Shown: positions 14,352-30,437 of the stretch, in pieces
Numbering within the stretch: the first letter of the stretch is position 1
Layout of the letters: each line of letters starts with the position of its first letter
Program-made: the position numbers and the translations under genes
The notes under the pieces: model-generated
Told to the model about the DNA's origin: nothing
What the model saw: only the letters and a program-made list of their open reading frames with translations
Database searches by the model: none
Source: Beaufortia kweichowensis
Lineage: Eukaryota; Chordata; Actinopteri; Cypriniformes; Gastromyzontidae
Assembly: GCA_019155185.1 (NCBI GenBank)
Contig: CM032794.1
Location: 1,279,988 to 1,343,987 of the forward strand
DNA: 64,000 nt
Direction of reading: 5' to 3'

Positions 14352-15339
14352 GAATTTGCTGCAAAATAAGACAATATTACAGTTACTTTTTAAAACAAGA
14401 GCATGTGAAATATGTTTGCACATATACATTCACTTATTCATCTTGAGCCTACACAGTTTTACTAAAACACTATCATTATCTCGATTATTCAATAATCTCT
14501 CTCATATTTGGGCTTTATATTTTAGAGCATTCATAGAAAGCTAAGCGTTTATGATGACTGACGATGCAATTGTGCTTCAGGTAATTTAATCAGATTTTTA
14601 TTTCTGGCCGCCTGTACAAACATTGCTCTGCTATGACAAATGCAAAGAAACACAAAGGCGCCATCGTTGATTTCCCCAATCCCAAAACTGTTTTTAAAAT
14701 GACGATCAGGGACACTAAGAATATAATTTCGTCCAGATGAGTGGTTCATTTATTCAACCTCTGTGTATCACAGAAGAAGATCTTTTGAGAAATGTTTCAG
14801 TGGTTTTGTGTTTATCTTCTTTTGTGTTCTGCAGAAGTAAGTCAGACATACAGGTTTGAAAGAGTGAATGAAAGATGAAAGAATTTTCACTTGAATCTTT
14901 CACTGATTTATATTTGCGTCTCTGCACTTGCAGTTTCCATCAGTTTTCAAAATCACACAAATGTAAACTATTATATTGTCAAGATACATGCATTAACTCA
15001 ATTAATTAAATTAAATGAATGCGATGAGGCTAACCAAATGTAATCAGATTATAAATAAAATAAAATTGAACCTCAAATGATATATAAACATTTCTATGTC
15101 CCTTTAGTTTCTGGAGTTTTAGTGTCTTTTAAAACATAAGATAGAAATGACCTAGTCAGCATATGTACAATAATCTACAATAAAAAAGAAACATATACTG
15201 GAAATATAGTTTTGAGAGCATTTACCTGATTTACCAGGAACAAGAAGAGGGTTGTGTAACATGTTAATATTTAACAATAAGGACACTGACACATATATAA
15301 TAACAGAGATGTTAAGATAAAGGTGATAAGAAAGGAGAG

Positions 15340-18682
<3,343 letters not shown>

Positions 18683-18739
18683 CAGCCGTCCATCTGAGTT
18701 CTCTGGAGTATCAGGCTGGTCTTTGATGCCCATGTTCCA
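18683..18739 (-). CDS. 57-nt internal exon of an unidentified gene
   Basis: On the minus strand CTTCTTTCATCACAG precedes a 57-nt exon followed by the strong donor GTGAGTG. In phase 0 it encodes 19 residues starting WNMGIKDQPDTP and ending DGRL. The exon at 27195-27315 ends in phase 0 and the one at 11818-11849 starts in phase 0, so the three can be joined without a shift. That phase agreement is the main reason to treat them as one gene. The product is acidic and polar and is not recognised. Confidence 0.55.
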
Positions 18740-19258
18740 CTGTGATGAAAGAAGAAAAACAGAGATGATGAAGCTGGATGAGTTCATGCAGTGGATTCAA
18801 ATTCATGAAAATTCAAACAAACACACAAATACTAAAGAGATAACATTTCACTGAGAGTTGCCTAAAAACAGTGACAAAGACATTCCTAAAAATCTATTTT
18901 TAATGGTCTAAATAGATGAATATAAAACATCAATATATTGTAAAAGCACATTTACTTTTCATAGAGAATATATTAGGAATAAATCATTTGCGCATGCTAC
19001 CTGTGTTGTTTAAGTATCAACTCACTTTTAAAAAGTGATAAAAGGTTTCTGTCTATCATTATCTGTATATCTGTAATGTGTATATCAAATCAATGCTTGA
19101 AAAGCATGTCCTTATTCTTTATGATAAATAACAATTTCCATGTCATGACTATCGAGATACAACCAGTGAAATCGGTTGAGAAATGTAAACGTGATTTACA
19201 CAGAAAAACTGCAGCTCCTCGTTCAATTGTATGTGTTTGTACGGCTGCCTGGACCAAT

Positions 19259-19291
19259 ATGGCGGCGCCGCTTACGTGCGATGTTGCACAG
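19259..19291 (+). CDS. candidate first coding exon with CpG-rich promoter
   Basis: The only GC/CpG-rich island in this AT-rich stretch. A CCAAT word runs straight into ATGGCGGCGCC, resembling the YY1-type start element AAnATGGCGGC that often sits at start sites of housekeeping genes. The ATG opens MAAPLTCDVAQ and then meets a donor (CACAG before GTAAATG) in phase 0. A possible matching last exon lies at 20575-20667, also in phase 0. The family is unknown, and the island could instead serve a minus-strand transcript. Confidence 0.35.
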
Positions 19292-20574
19292 GTAAATGTG
19301 ACGTCTACGCGTCACTCGCATCAACACCACAAACAAAGTAATAAAAACGATCGGGTTAATGTTTGTATTTTCATTCGTACTTTACATTATTTGACCACAT
19401 ATGAACAAATATTTCAGTACTCGGGGTAAACTGACGCAAGCACACGTAAGTAAACACTAGCGATTAGCTTACATATAGTCATTTAATCATATCAGTACTG
19501 TCCAATCTGTACTGTTTACTCTTGTTAACTCACTATTTCCATATTGACTGTGATGTTTAATGAATTACTGACCTGCGCAATCGTGTAAATTAAACACATT
19601 TGTGCCTCCGAAGACCGACGCAACACTCACAGAAAACTGTCACAGCGCCCTCTGCAGTTATACAACCAGAATCATTGTAATTTTACAATATAATAAATAA
19701 ATACAATTTACAATAATTGTATTGTACGGTACTATTTAAAACATAATATAGAATATTAATATTATATTGAATATAAATTATAAATGGTAACTAGATTGTG
19801 TTACCTCTCTAGAGATGTGCTTATGCTTATATGGATATGAAATATAAAGTTTTCCTCTTCAAAACTTCTATTGCATTGTTTATTGAGTTTTCATATAATA
19901 TTTAAAGCTGAGAGCTTTTGATAATAATCAGCATCTATGTCACAGGTTTAGTCACAATATGATCTGAACAATCTTTTCTGAAGGTGTATATAAGGTGTTT
20001 AAAATAGCTTTTGTAAGTCCAGCGTAGATGGAAATTTCTTCAGTGTTGTTTAAAAAGCTTCTCAGGTTGAGACCTTAAAAAGCTTGATAATAAAATGTCA
20101 AGAGTATGATTTTATTTTAGACAAAGTTTGACTACTTTTGAAGATGATCAAATATAACATAGTGTTCATTTATTTTAGATGCTTTTAGTCACAACATAAT
20201 TCCCACAGTTACAATTGTGTTATTTCATGGATTTGATGAGTTTAATACTATTCTAAACTGGGTGAAAAAATCTAAACAACAGTGAGTAAGTGTTTCCAAA
20301 CTTTTGACTGCTACTGTACATAAATCTGGGGTTGTTGGTTAATCATCAGTGTAGCTGATTACATGTCAAACCTACAAAGTCTATGTTTAAAAAAATATTA
20401 TATTGAGATTTATCCCAGGGTATTTCAAATTGAATACACAAACCATGGATGCAGTAATGCTCGACACTCACATATCACATATTTAAAGACAGTACATCAT
20501 TTGACACAGCAACAAACACAACTACACTAGTGTATATACACTGAAAAAGTTCACATGATTTATTAATGCCGCAG

Positions 20575-20667
20575 TGCACGCTGGGAACTGGAGCCCTGCC
20601 CGCAGCGCACCATAACTATTACCCAGGGGTCTTTGTGACCTTTTACAGACCAAAAACCCCTCGATGA
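20575..20667 (+). CDS. candidate last exon of a small plus-strand gene
   Basis: A weak acceptor (TATTAATGCCGCAG) precedes 30 codons and a TGA. The reading starts CTLGTGALPAAHH and ends VFVTFYRPKTPR. A poly(A) signal AATAAA sits at 20751-20756, 84 bases after the stop. GC content is higher than the flanks. Joined directly to the exon at 19259-19291 it would give a 41-residue protein, though intermediate exons could exist. No family is recognised; a chance open stretch remains possible. Confidence 0.3.
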   Translation, partial: CTLGTGALPAAHHNYYPGVFVTFYRPKTPR

Positions 20668-21043
20668 AGAGATGGAGAACGAGAACCCCATTACATATTG
20701 TATATAGTTGTGTGTTATCAGTAATTCTGACAGTATGTTGAGCTTTGTAAAATAAACAAGTCTCATTAAAGCTAATATATCACCTTATATAATTAGAATG
20801 AGAGTAGGCACAGAATAGAGGTCTGAGCGTTTTGGCCTCGCCATTCCTGTCAAACTTTATTAAACTTAGAGTTGTGTGTGTTAGCTACACACAAACACAC
20901 ACAGTGTGAACACTCTGGTCTATATTTGGAGTGCTAATTAATCCTGTTTTCCTGTCTGCGCAGACGTCACGTTGTTTTACTCTTGACACTTTCAGACTTC
21001 CATTTTTCATTCAGTCTACACTCTTATTTTCCATGTCTGTCAC

Positions 21044-21577
<534 letters not shown>

Positions 21578-21906
21578 TTTATTGGCATGACAAAAACATC
21601 AGCCTTGCAAACACTGCAACACAGTAACAACAGCAGAGAAACAAGAGAAAAAAGAAAACCAATGGCAGCTAGAACCAAAAAATTGATGTTTTTGTTTGTC
21701 CTGCACAATGGCATTTTCTCTCTGCAGGTACATGAGCAACTTAAAGTCTTTCACATTTTCATAAGTAAAAGATAAAAAGTTTGTTGTTAAATGTTAATTT
21801 AACTATAAAGTATTTCTGTTTTTGTGTGCACGCTCACTCAGAAACAGCTCAGTTTTTAGTCATGGTGTGGGCACGATGTGTCTGTTCAGAGGATGTATCC
21901 TTGTCT

Positions 21907-21910
<4 letters not shown>

Positions 21911-21992
<82 letters not shown>
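21911..21992 (+). repeat. (CT)n microsatellite
   Basis: About 41 uninterrupted CT units, 340 bp right of the previous array. Confidence 0.97.
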
Positions 21993-21995
<3 letters not shown>

Positions 21996-24900
21996 TATTA
22001 ATCAGTGGAGTTTGTGAAGTGGTTGCTAGGCAATAGTGTACACTACCATCTGTTGACTCTTTGGTACATGAAGAATCACAAATAAATAGTGTCAGTGTGT
22101 CAGTATCTCACTCTGGATTCATTAGATGTGGGTAAAAAACATCTCTGAAGCTACTGAATAATCACATTTAGAAAAAGTGTTTTCTATTAGTCCGGAAAGT
22201 CAAATGAGTTTTGTAAACAACAGTCACTGAAACATGTAGTTACTGTAGGTTAGTAGCATCACTCCAAACAATTGGACTATAAACTTGTGAACATTAAATA
22301 TGCAGTGAGAGATCGTGATGAACAGCGGAAACAGACCAACAGAAACAATCAGATTATTCTAGTCTATCCGTCTGTCAGATGGTGTTAACAGAAAATATTT
22401 AAGCTTTAGTAAATTATATACTACATGAAGTGCTCTTTATATGTGTTGTTTTGAAGCTTGTTTTATGCTCAGATCAGCTTATTATTGTTTTTTGTTAATG
22501 ATATAGACTGTGTAGTTGCAATTAAAAATCTCTTCATGAAGACCTATCAAAGTCCTCATAATAATATTATTGTAATGTATAATTATTGAAATATTATTGT
22601 GCAGACTGAGAGTTAACTGTTATGTGTATGTGTTAGGAAGCTCATAAAAAAACCAAACTCTTCTAAAACCAAAGGAAAATACAAGCACTTGTGTGTGATT
22701 TATTGGTGGACTACAGTATCCATAATGCTGCACAAGGGAAACATCAAATGTGTCACATATCTGGAGTGAATAGTGCAATTAGCAGTATTTCATATGAATC
22801 ACGCACAAGCTCCAGTGAATAGACCATCATTACCTTTGCAGTTTTCTTTTGGTTTCTACTAGTCCAGAAATAAATGTAACACAAACAGTAGATGTACTAT
22901 TAATTAAAACAACCTCTGAAAGGTTTTCAAAGCTCCCAAAAACAAGGTGTTTTGTGCACCCAACTTTATGTGTTTTTATTCGTATATTAGATTAGTAATG
23001 TAAACATCATTGGTGTCACTGGAGATTAAAAAAGGGGGAAGAAATAAAGGAGTGTGTGACACTATAACAGGTGTTGTGTCTGACCGCCTGCTCAGAAGCA
23101 ATCAAATCCACCAGCAGACTAACAGCTGTGCTATCACAGCATCCACATACCTGCTGACAAAACGTACAACACAACATTACACAATACACACTTTTTCTTT
23201 GGATGACCTTACAATTTAAACCCTTGTATGTCTTATTCGTGTAAAAGCATTAGTTTTAGTTTTAGGATCATATCTGTATTACGAAGCGATGTCGTCAACA
23301 ATCTTTTCAACATGACAGTCAAGGTCATAGGTTCATTTTCCCCGGGGTCAGACACGCTGAGGACACGGATGTAAGTCACCTATGCCGTATTTAATATAAT
23401 CAAATGAATACATGTAAATGTAATAAAAATTATGCCCGACAACAAATGTTTAGAGAGTTTAATGATTTTCACGAGCAGACAAGCTGTAGCATGTATATAT
23501 CTCAAACCTCTCGAGAGGAAAGAAAACTATTGCGGTAAATCTGTACACCACAATGCCTTTTGGGACTTCAGATGTGTGCTTATGTTTTTGTCTGTAATTT
23601 AGAAAGCACAAATATTTAGACAGATTGGTAGCTACAAATGGATATCCAGCTAGCGATCATATCCAGTGACGTGATTAAATAAAGTACATTAGCCAATATG
23701 AATAAATAACTGTGATTGGTCCTGCATGACCAACGCAAAGTAAAGTAACACCACAAAACTGTCATTAAAGAGCCAGAACAACACACTTCTGCTGGGTTTA
23801 CTGTGTGCTTTTTTTTATAAAAGCATCACATTTTCTAAAAGAAAAATTTGCAGCACTTCAAATGATGAAGTGTTTCGAGTGCATGTGACACCACATATAT
23901 TCACTCTTCACCTGATATTATAATGTAGTGCTCTATACAAAGATCCAGCAGCACCCACACGTCCCACAAACACACACTTACTCACACACTGTGGCTGTGT
24001 CAAGATTAAATATTAAAATTCTCATTAAGCTGGTGATTAGAAGCGGTAAGATAATGACATGAGAGAGGAAGAGAAAGAGGATGAAAAGAAAGAGAGAGAG
24101 GAAGGAAGTGGGGAAAAGTGTCACTGTCTTGAGACAAACCTTTGAAAATGAAGAAACACATTCGAAATGAGTCAAACATCTAAAGTCATGACCCTAAAGT
24201 GATTTAGTTTCCATTCATTTCATGTTATAATGTTGCCTTTTAAGTGTAAAGCCCCTCCTCTAGTTAGGAAACTGACCAATCAGGATGTCTTTTGTTTGTA
24301 ATGTCACCAAAATGTTCAGGGTAAGATCAGAAAAAAAATTCGATCATCGGTATCATCAGCAAAGGCAGTTTTTGTGTTGTTTTAACCCATGGTTGAGTCA
24401 AATATGGACATTTTCTAGGTCAATTTAACTCAATCTTTGGGTTAGTCCGTTTTTGACCCAATCATGGCTTTAAAAATAACCCGACGTGTAGTTTATAGTA
24501 TTAATAACTGTCTATAAAAACATTTAGGATTACATTAAAGAAATCTTTTATTGCTCACTGACTCTTTTATAGATTAATGGATTTAATGTAAATTTGTACA
24601 TTTTTCACCTCTTTCTGTCATCTATATAGAGTGATCTGTACAGTATCTGCTGCTGTGGACTCACATGTCAATGTCAAATAAAATTTGTACAAACAAATAA
24701 CATACAGCATTACACACAGTAGGTCATTTCATCATGTTTATTATGAATCATTTTTTGTGTTTATTGACTTGAACAGTCAATGTTTGTGTGCATGTATAAT
24801 GAAACATACACACAAGACAGAAAGAACAGGAAACATTATGACACATTCTACTTTAGTTTTTGTGGTGGCAGCTTTATTTATTATTTATGATTTGAAAGTG

Positions 24901-27194
24901 ATGCTGTCATGTATCTGTGTGGTAAAGTCCACAGACACTCATTTCATAACCACCTCTCAGGGAAATTCCATTTTAATAGCATTCACGTATGCACACAAAG
25001 TACAAATACAGCCTACATCCGTCTGTCTGATAGCAGTGTATCTATCAGTGTGTGAGATTCATGCCATAAAGTATATCTGTTTTGAGGTAAATGGCTTTAC
25101 AGTAATGTAAATGTCCGTCAGAAGCGTCCCGTATTCCGGTCTGGGACGGGTTGCCAGGCAACACATTTTCATGGGGTACGGTTGTACATTTTAAGACGTA
25201 CAGGCAAAACTTACGAAATTTTATTTAGTATCAAAGCAGATTTTTGTTTGTTGTACATCCAGATTTATGAGAAATTATTTTTTAACCAAATGTGTGTGGA
25301 GACCATTTTTGATAACATCTTATAAATCACAATTATGTTTATTTGAAAATGTATAAATGCAAAAAGGTTTGTGTGAGGATTAGGTTTAGGGTGAGACCAT
25401 ACAATATACAGTTTGTATAGTATAAAAATCATCATGTCTATGGAAAGACCCCATAAAACACGTTTGTGTGTGTGTGTAAAGGTCAGTGTTTTCTCCTGCT
25501 GTGTTACGGTGATGTAGGGGTCCGGTATGAGGTTATTAGCTCTGATCTCTTCTGACAGACACTAAAAGGTTCTTCTCCAGGTGTTACTGCTCTTTATAAC
25601 ACCAGTCACAGCCTGACAGGAGAATACACACAAACACTTATGTAGACATTTACACACACACACAAAGTTTTCTCCTGTCAGACTGTACTGAATTATTATC
25701 TTACAGACCATAATATCATCCTTCTGTGTCATTCATTTGAACTGTAGTTGTTTCATATTTATGAATAGTGACTGAATCATTTAGGGTGTCATTAGACATT
25801 GACGTTTCAAAGATTAGACGAAATTGTGTTGTTTACAAAAATTTATTCATACAAATTTTACAACACTGTGTTTTTTGACATTTATAACGGAAACCTTGCG
25901 GTTCCTATACCATACTGTACTAATGATCAACACAAGACACAGATTTATTCATCTAAAGATTTATCTTAACGTTGAAGTAAGGCTTTGGGCACTGTCAGTC
26001 TCTACACACAAAATGAATTTCAATAGTGAGCATGTTTAATGAATGCTGTACAGAACAGGATAACAGAGAATGGTGCGTGAAAACAAGGGGGCAGGTGACA
26101 TTAAGCAAACATTATGCCGTACTAATGATCTAATGATCCAATGAAAGTCATGTGAGCAGGTGATTGCAGCATTGAAGGGCCACTAATGTGCCATCTGATA
26201 TTGGTGGCCATTTTAGAGATGTGAAGAAGGCACCCAAGCCGCCCTCCCGTGTCACAAATCCTGCGGGAGAATGCAGAATTAAACAGACTTATATCATCAC
26301 GCGTTTAAACACAAACAAACACACACATATTACTAGCAAGCACAGGTAGATCACATACATCCATGTTTTCAGCATCATCTCACTAGTTTATTGGTTTATT
26401 TTCTTTTTGACTTAGAGGTTTGCCCCTCCAAAGTCTGCATGGTCTAACCAACACTCGCTTCACAAAAAACACACTTTTCCCAATAAGTCTTTAAGAACCT
26501 TTAAAAAATCTTTAGGAAATCCTTTCAGAACTTTTCTATCTGCTCCGTACAATGACACATTTCCTATAGTTTTATATGATCATTTGTATTATAATAAATC
26601 ATTCTTAACCTGCTGCAGCTATTATAAACGTATACCCTATAAAAAACAATAGGTTGTTTTCAGAACACACAGTTTGGTTATAAATAAACCTGGGCTAGGA
26701 TGTTTTAATCCAAACATGGTTCGATGCAACTCAACACAGGTTAATGTATGACCTAACTGTGTGTTCTGTCCATAATTTAGCCAGCATTTTGTATAGTGGT
26801 TGGATCCTAATGGATGCTGGATAATGTTACATTAATTTACAATTGTATGCTCAGAGAAAACAGTGATAAAATGTGACATGAATATAAGAAAATATCACTT
26901 TCAAGATCATTTCTCAGAATAAATATTGAACAGGTTGAAATATCATATTGACTGATTCAACCAGACATTCACGAACAAAGACTTTTTGAGAATTTTCAAA
27001 TGAATGCTCAGTGTTTTGATCAGAGATGTGTTCCTTACCATCACCAATTTAAGTTTAATCAACAGTGAAAGGCTGATCATAGTAAAGTAAAATCATGTAA
27101 GATTTAAACCACAGATGACAGTAGGAAAAACCTGACTGGAGTAAAAGAGGATGGAAGAGCAAGAGACGCCGCGCACCGAGCCATGTAAACTCAC
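21993..27194. other. no gene seen
   Basis: No supported exon. The 24685-25110 frame has no ATG near its start and no domain. A 13-bp palindrome GTTGCCAGGCAAC at 25150-25162 matches the RFX X-box type. A minus-strand acceptor-like site near 26270 precedes an open but unrecognised stretch. Likely intron of the minus-strand gene, or intergenic. Confidence 0.4.
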
Positions 27195-27315
27195 CGAGAA
27201 TTCAGGAGGGAACTGCTTCAGCCATTCCATCAAAATATCCTCAATCTCATCCCCATCTGGGAGCACACCAAAGTCTATGTCTTGTAGAAATTGGTGCAAA
27301 TCTAATTCTTCAGGG
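27195..27315 (-). CDS. acidic internal exon of an unidentified gene
   Basis: On the minus strand GTTTTTATTTACAACAG precedes a 121-nt open exon ending GAATTCTCG before GTGAGTTT. The frame gives 40 residues, starting PEELDLHQFLQDIDFG, continuing with an acidic stretch (DGDEIED) and ending KQFPPEFS. Amphipathic acidic sequence, good splice sites and phase agreement with the exon at 18683 make it a credible coding exon. It lies about 0.6 kb beyond the 3' end of adcyap1 on the same strand. The upstream exon is not found and no family is recognised. Confidence 0.55.
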
Positions 27316-27647
27316 CTGTTGTAAATAAAAACACTACACTCTTAATGTCAGCTGTGAAGAATAAAGGTAACATTCAATGCAGCCATTGTCTTTGCGACTA
27401 TTTATTTACACATATTCAGACCGATGTGTTTAAAGGACAAGGTGTCGAAGCGTACCGGGTACAATCACTTCCTTTATTTAAAGAAATAAACAAGCAAACA
27501 AGCAAACAAACAGTTAAATACTATGCTTTGCTCAAACTAAGCGACTGGTCTACATTGTTCAGATGTTTTGTTCAGGTGCTTTAGTACAAAAGAAAAACAA
27601 TATTATTATCAAAATATTTATTTTAATGTCTTCATACATAAATACAC

Positions 27648-27850
27648 GGGCAACACTTTACAATACGTTTGTTCATTTGTTAACATTAGTTAATGCACCG
27701 AGCAGCAGATTTTTACAGCATTTATTCATCTTGTTTATTGTTTGTTCATGTTGGCGCATTAACTAATGTCACTTTCCTGTTGAAATGCACCAAGATGAAT
27801 AAATGCTGCAGAAGTGTCATGCACTAATGTAAACAAATGCACCCTTCTTG
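27648..27850. repeat. palindromic fish MITE in the adcyap1 3' flank
   Basis: Begins CGGGCAACACTTTACAATA, continues TTCATTTGTTAACATTAGTTAATGCA, and contains inverted halves (GCATTTATTCATCTTG against CAAGATGAATAAATGC). This matches a widespread non-autonomous DNA transposon type in cyprinid genomes, from general knowledge. It overlaps the likely 3' UTR of adcyap1 and supplies TTTATT words (AATAAA on the minus strand) near 27720 and 27734. Confidence 0.6.
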
Positions 27851-27942
27851 TAAAATGTTCCTAATACATGTTTTAAAGGACACATAGTGTAAGTGACTTG
27901 CAGCAGGAGCTGTACATACAGGGAACTTTTGTTTAAAAAGCG

Positions 27943-29767
27943 CTACAAGTAGGCGAGCCGCCGTCCTTTGCCTCTATATCTCTGTCTATACCTTTTGCCC
28001 AGGACTGCGGCCAGATACTTCTTTACAGCCATTTGCTTCCGATAGCGACTGTAGCTGTCCGTGAAAACCCCGTCCGAGTGGCGCTTGGACAGCGGCTCGT
28101 CGTTCTCTATCGTGTTTCCTCTGCGCAAAGAAAGACAAACGCCAAAGCGCATTGCGTTAGAAACATCAGACCATTTCACTTGAGTAAAAGTCACAGTTGT
28201 GCATGCAAACCCGAGTTCACTGTGCGGAAAGTTTGAATTACAGGTCGTTGCCACAAGGTGCGTTCTTGCGTTGTTTTGCGCATTTTGGCGTCTTTTACGC
28301 ATGCGTCAGAAGGACGCCTGTGCCTGGTCGCGTTTTGGAAACGTGGCGGAAGTTGTTGTTGGCTACTAGGTTAGTTCATGCGTTCTACACTCTTTAAAGA
28401 AATCTGCTGATTTGTGATGCCATAGAAAACCCATTTTTGTCTAAAATGGTTTTAGAGTACCTTGTACTGTTCACAATTGGTTCTTTAGAGTATAAAAAGG
28501 TAAGAAAGAAATGGTTCTTTTAGGAATCTTTAACAGAATGCTTCTATAGTGTCGCTGTGAAGAACCATTAAAAGCACATGTATTTATTTTCTATTATTTA
28601 TTTTAATAAGTGTGTAACTTTGAACGCAAGAACGCGCCCTGCGCGTAAACGCCATTGTTTTACATATTAATAACCTGAACTCACATGCAGAGATTTGCTG
28701 TCCACAGCACATACAAACGAGTGGAAATATAATCATAATAATTGATTTACTTTTAATAAATGTATTTATTTAAGAGCTAGAATAGCTAGAAGTAATACTG
28801 GTTAAGAAGTGACCGTGCACGACAGAAAATGAGTTTATGCTGATGTTCTTACCCCACGCGTTTTGCCATCAGTGCATGCAGGTATTTCCTTGCAGATAAC
28901 TGACCGAGCGCTTTCCTGTACGCTTTATTAAACATCCCGTCTGCGTGCCTTTCCATTCTGGGTGATACAGAAAATAGCCTTTGAGTCCATGCATTTAAAA
29001 CTTCATTTAATATCATCTAAAAAACGCAATTGTCTGTGGATAACACACAGCAATGCTACAAACTCTTACGGCGCAGAGGGTCCCGTTTCGGGAATGAGAG
29101 AGAGTTCTAGTATTCACCTTTTCGAAGGAGGATAATATAACGTGTATGTGTCGTCAGTAACTGATGGAGAGCTTGCAAAAGAAATCTGGTCCCTGTCAAA
29201 GGTTAGATCCGGTAATGAGTTGCCGTCCTCGAACCCCGCCGTCTCCATTCTGCAACGAGACATGGAGTTATTTTATCCAGAAGAGTCCCAGATTGCAATG
29301 GTACAGATCTAACTCCAAATGTTTAAAACACTTAACGCAAAGCAATGCTTTTGAAAATAAAAGTTATGTTTGTTCTTAATCAAGCAAATAAAACTGCGTT
29401 ACAAAGCATTTGATTTGTTATAATCGATGTTACGTAATCTACTGTTAAAATGTTTTATTCATGGCACGGATTAAAGTAAAGATAAAACGAAAATTAAATA
29501 ATTGTCTTGCAATGTCTTATTATTTTTGTACAAAAATATTTGTGTGCATTGCCAACAAAACAGATATCTCTGATCAAACATCTGTAAAGTAAAAGCCAGC
29601 CAAATAGACGCCAAGGGCGCACGGGCATGTGTCCAAATGACTATGTGTGGCTGTAGGTGAGACCGATCTTACCTGACATTTGGATAGCTGAGAGGAGAAC
29701 ATACGCTGCAGTGCACGAGGAGTCCGTAAATAAAGAAAGCAAGAGTCGTTTTGCTGCTTGTCATCAT
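27943..29767 (-). CDS. adcyap1: PACAP precursor (pituitary adenylate cyclase-activating polypeptide)
   Basis: Four coding exons on the minus strand: 29673-29767, 29118-29249, 28853-28957 and 27943-28120. All have GT-AG borders and agree in phase, giving 169 aa. Residues 1-23 are a hydrophobic signal peptide. A cryptic peptide follows, up to KR at 75-76. A GHRH-like/PRP peptide starts at His80 (HADGMFNKAYRK) and runs to about Gly112. After KR at 123-124, PACAP starts at His125 (HSDGVFTDSYSRYRKQ). Gly152-Lys-Arg gives the amidated 27-residue form and Gly163-Arg-Arg the amidated 38-residue form. The secreted neuropeptide activates PAC1/VPAC receptors and raises cAMP. Residue 5 is Val rather than the usual Ile, and residues 34-37 (RYRG) are unusual. 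The upstream peptide keeps GHRH-like residues, as in one of the two duplicated teleost PACAP genes. The a/b assignment is left open. Confidence 0.95.
28260..28635. repeat. 13-bp perfect inverted repeat flanking an intronic insert
   Basis: GCGTTCTTGCGTT at 28260-28272 and its exact complement AACGCAAGAACGC at 28623-28635 bracket about 350 bp inside the last adcyap1 intron. The enclosed DNA includes the AAGAACC-type repeat (28433-28590). The arrangement resembles the ends of a non-autonomous transposon, but no target-site duplication was verified. Confidence 0.4.
28433..28590. repeat. AAAGAACC-type MITE-like repeat in adcyap1 intron
   Basis: Shares TTGGTTCTTTAGA, AAAAAGGTAAGAAAGAAATG and GAAGAACCATTAAAAGCAC with the copies at 33430 and 4326. 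Confidence 0.55.
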
Positions 29768-30133
29768 TCTGCAGGAGAAATGCGTAAATGAATAGACCAT
29801 ATAATTGATTGGAAACCATCGTGAAGTAAAGCAGATCATCATAACTTTATTTTGACCTGTAATGTATTTTATTTTCAAAAAATATAAAAAAAATACTGTA
29901 TTTCTCCCCACAGTTGCATCGACCTTCTATAATCTTTTAACTGCAGCAGCAGGTGTCTCTGAGATCTGTCCCTTGCGCAATTACGAGTTTGCCAAATTAT
30001 TATGCGTTTTAGAAAAAGCACAACTACTCCCAACTATTTATCTCACTATAAATATTCGTATATTGAAACTGGTTCACAGGAAAATCGCAAGTCGTTTCTT
30101 TAAAAGAGTTGATGATGACAGTGCATGACATAC

Positions 30134-30202
30134 CTTCAGCAGCGCACGGATGCTGTCCAGTGGAGACTGCGATCCAGAAGAACGAGATCAAATCTCAAGC
30201 TC

Positions 30203-30256
<54 letters not shown>
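30134..30256 (-). promoter_or_regulatory. adcyap1 non-coding first exon and GA-rich 5' region
   Basis: On the minus strand GCTGCTGAAG is followed by the donor GTATGTCATG at 30133, and the acceptor CTCCTGCAG lies one base before the first ATG pair (29768). A spliced 5' UTR exon ending at 30134 is therefore likely. Just upstream in transcript direction is a (GA)25 run (30207-30256). The exact start site cannot be read; the exon may begin inside or beyond the GA array. Confidence 0.55.
30207..30256 (+). repeat. (CT)n microsatellite beside adcyap1 exon 1
   Basis: About 25 CT units; (GA)n on the coding strand of adcyap1. Such arrays near promoters can bind GAGA-type factors or form non-B DNA. Confidence 0.95.
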
Positions 30257-30260
<4 letters not shown>

Positions 30261-30429
30261 TGATCCTTTAACTTTTCTTCGCGTCTTTTTACCCGTGGTG
30301 CAACACAACACGCAAAAAGTCTCTTCTCAGATGTGTGTAATGGGAGGAGATCGGATATTACTCGAGCTGGTATCTCTCACGCGTGTTTTATTCTTCAGCC
30401 CTTTTGATTCCTCACGTTGGGCATCACGT

Positions 30430-30437
30430 CGACGTCA
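30430..30437 (-). promoter_or_regulatory. CRE-like site, adcyap1 promoter
   Basis: TGACGTCG on the minus strand, one mismatch from the palindromic CRE, about 300 bp upstream of the first-exon donor. PACAP genes are known to be cAMP responsive. Binding is inferred. Confidence 0.4.

Noticed and set aside
24685..25110. 141-aa open frame with a hydrophobic stretch
   Set aside because: Starts at a non-ATG codon, with no recognisable domain, no splice signals and AT-biased composition; best explained as chance.
25150..25162. GTTGCCAGGCAAC palindrome (RFX X-box type)
   Set aside because: Good match, but no gene start nearby, and similar GGTTGCCAGGCAAC words occur in dispersed fish repeats.
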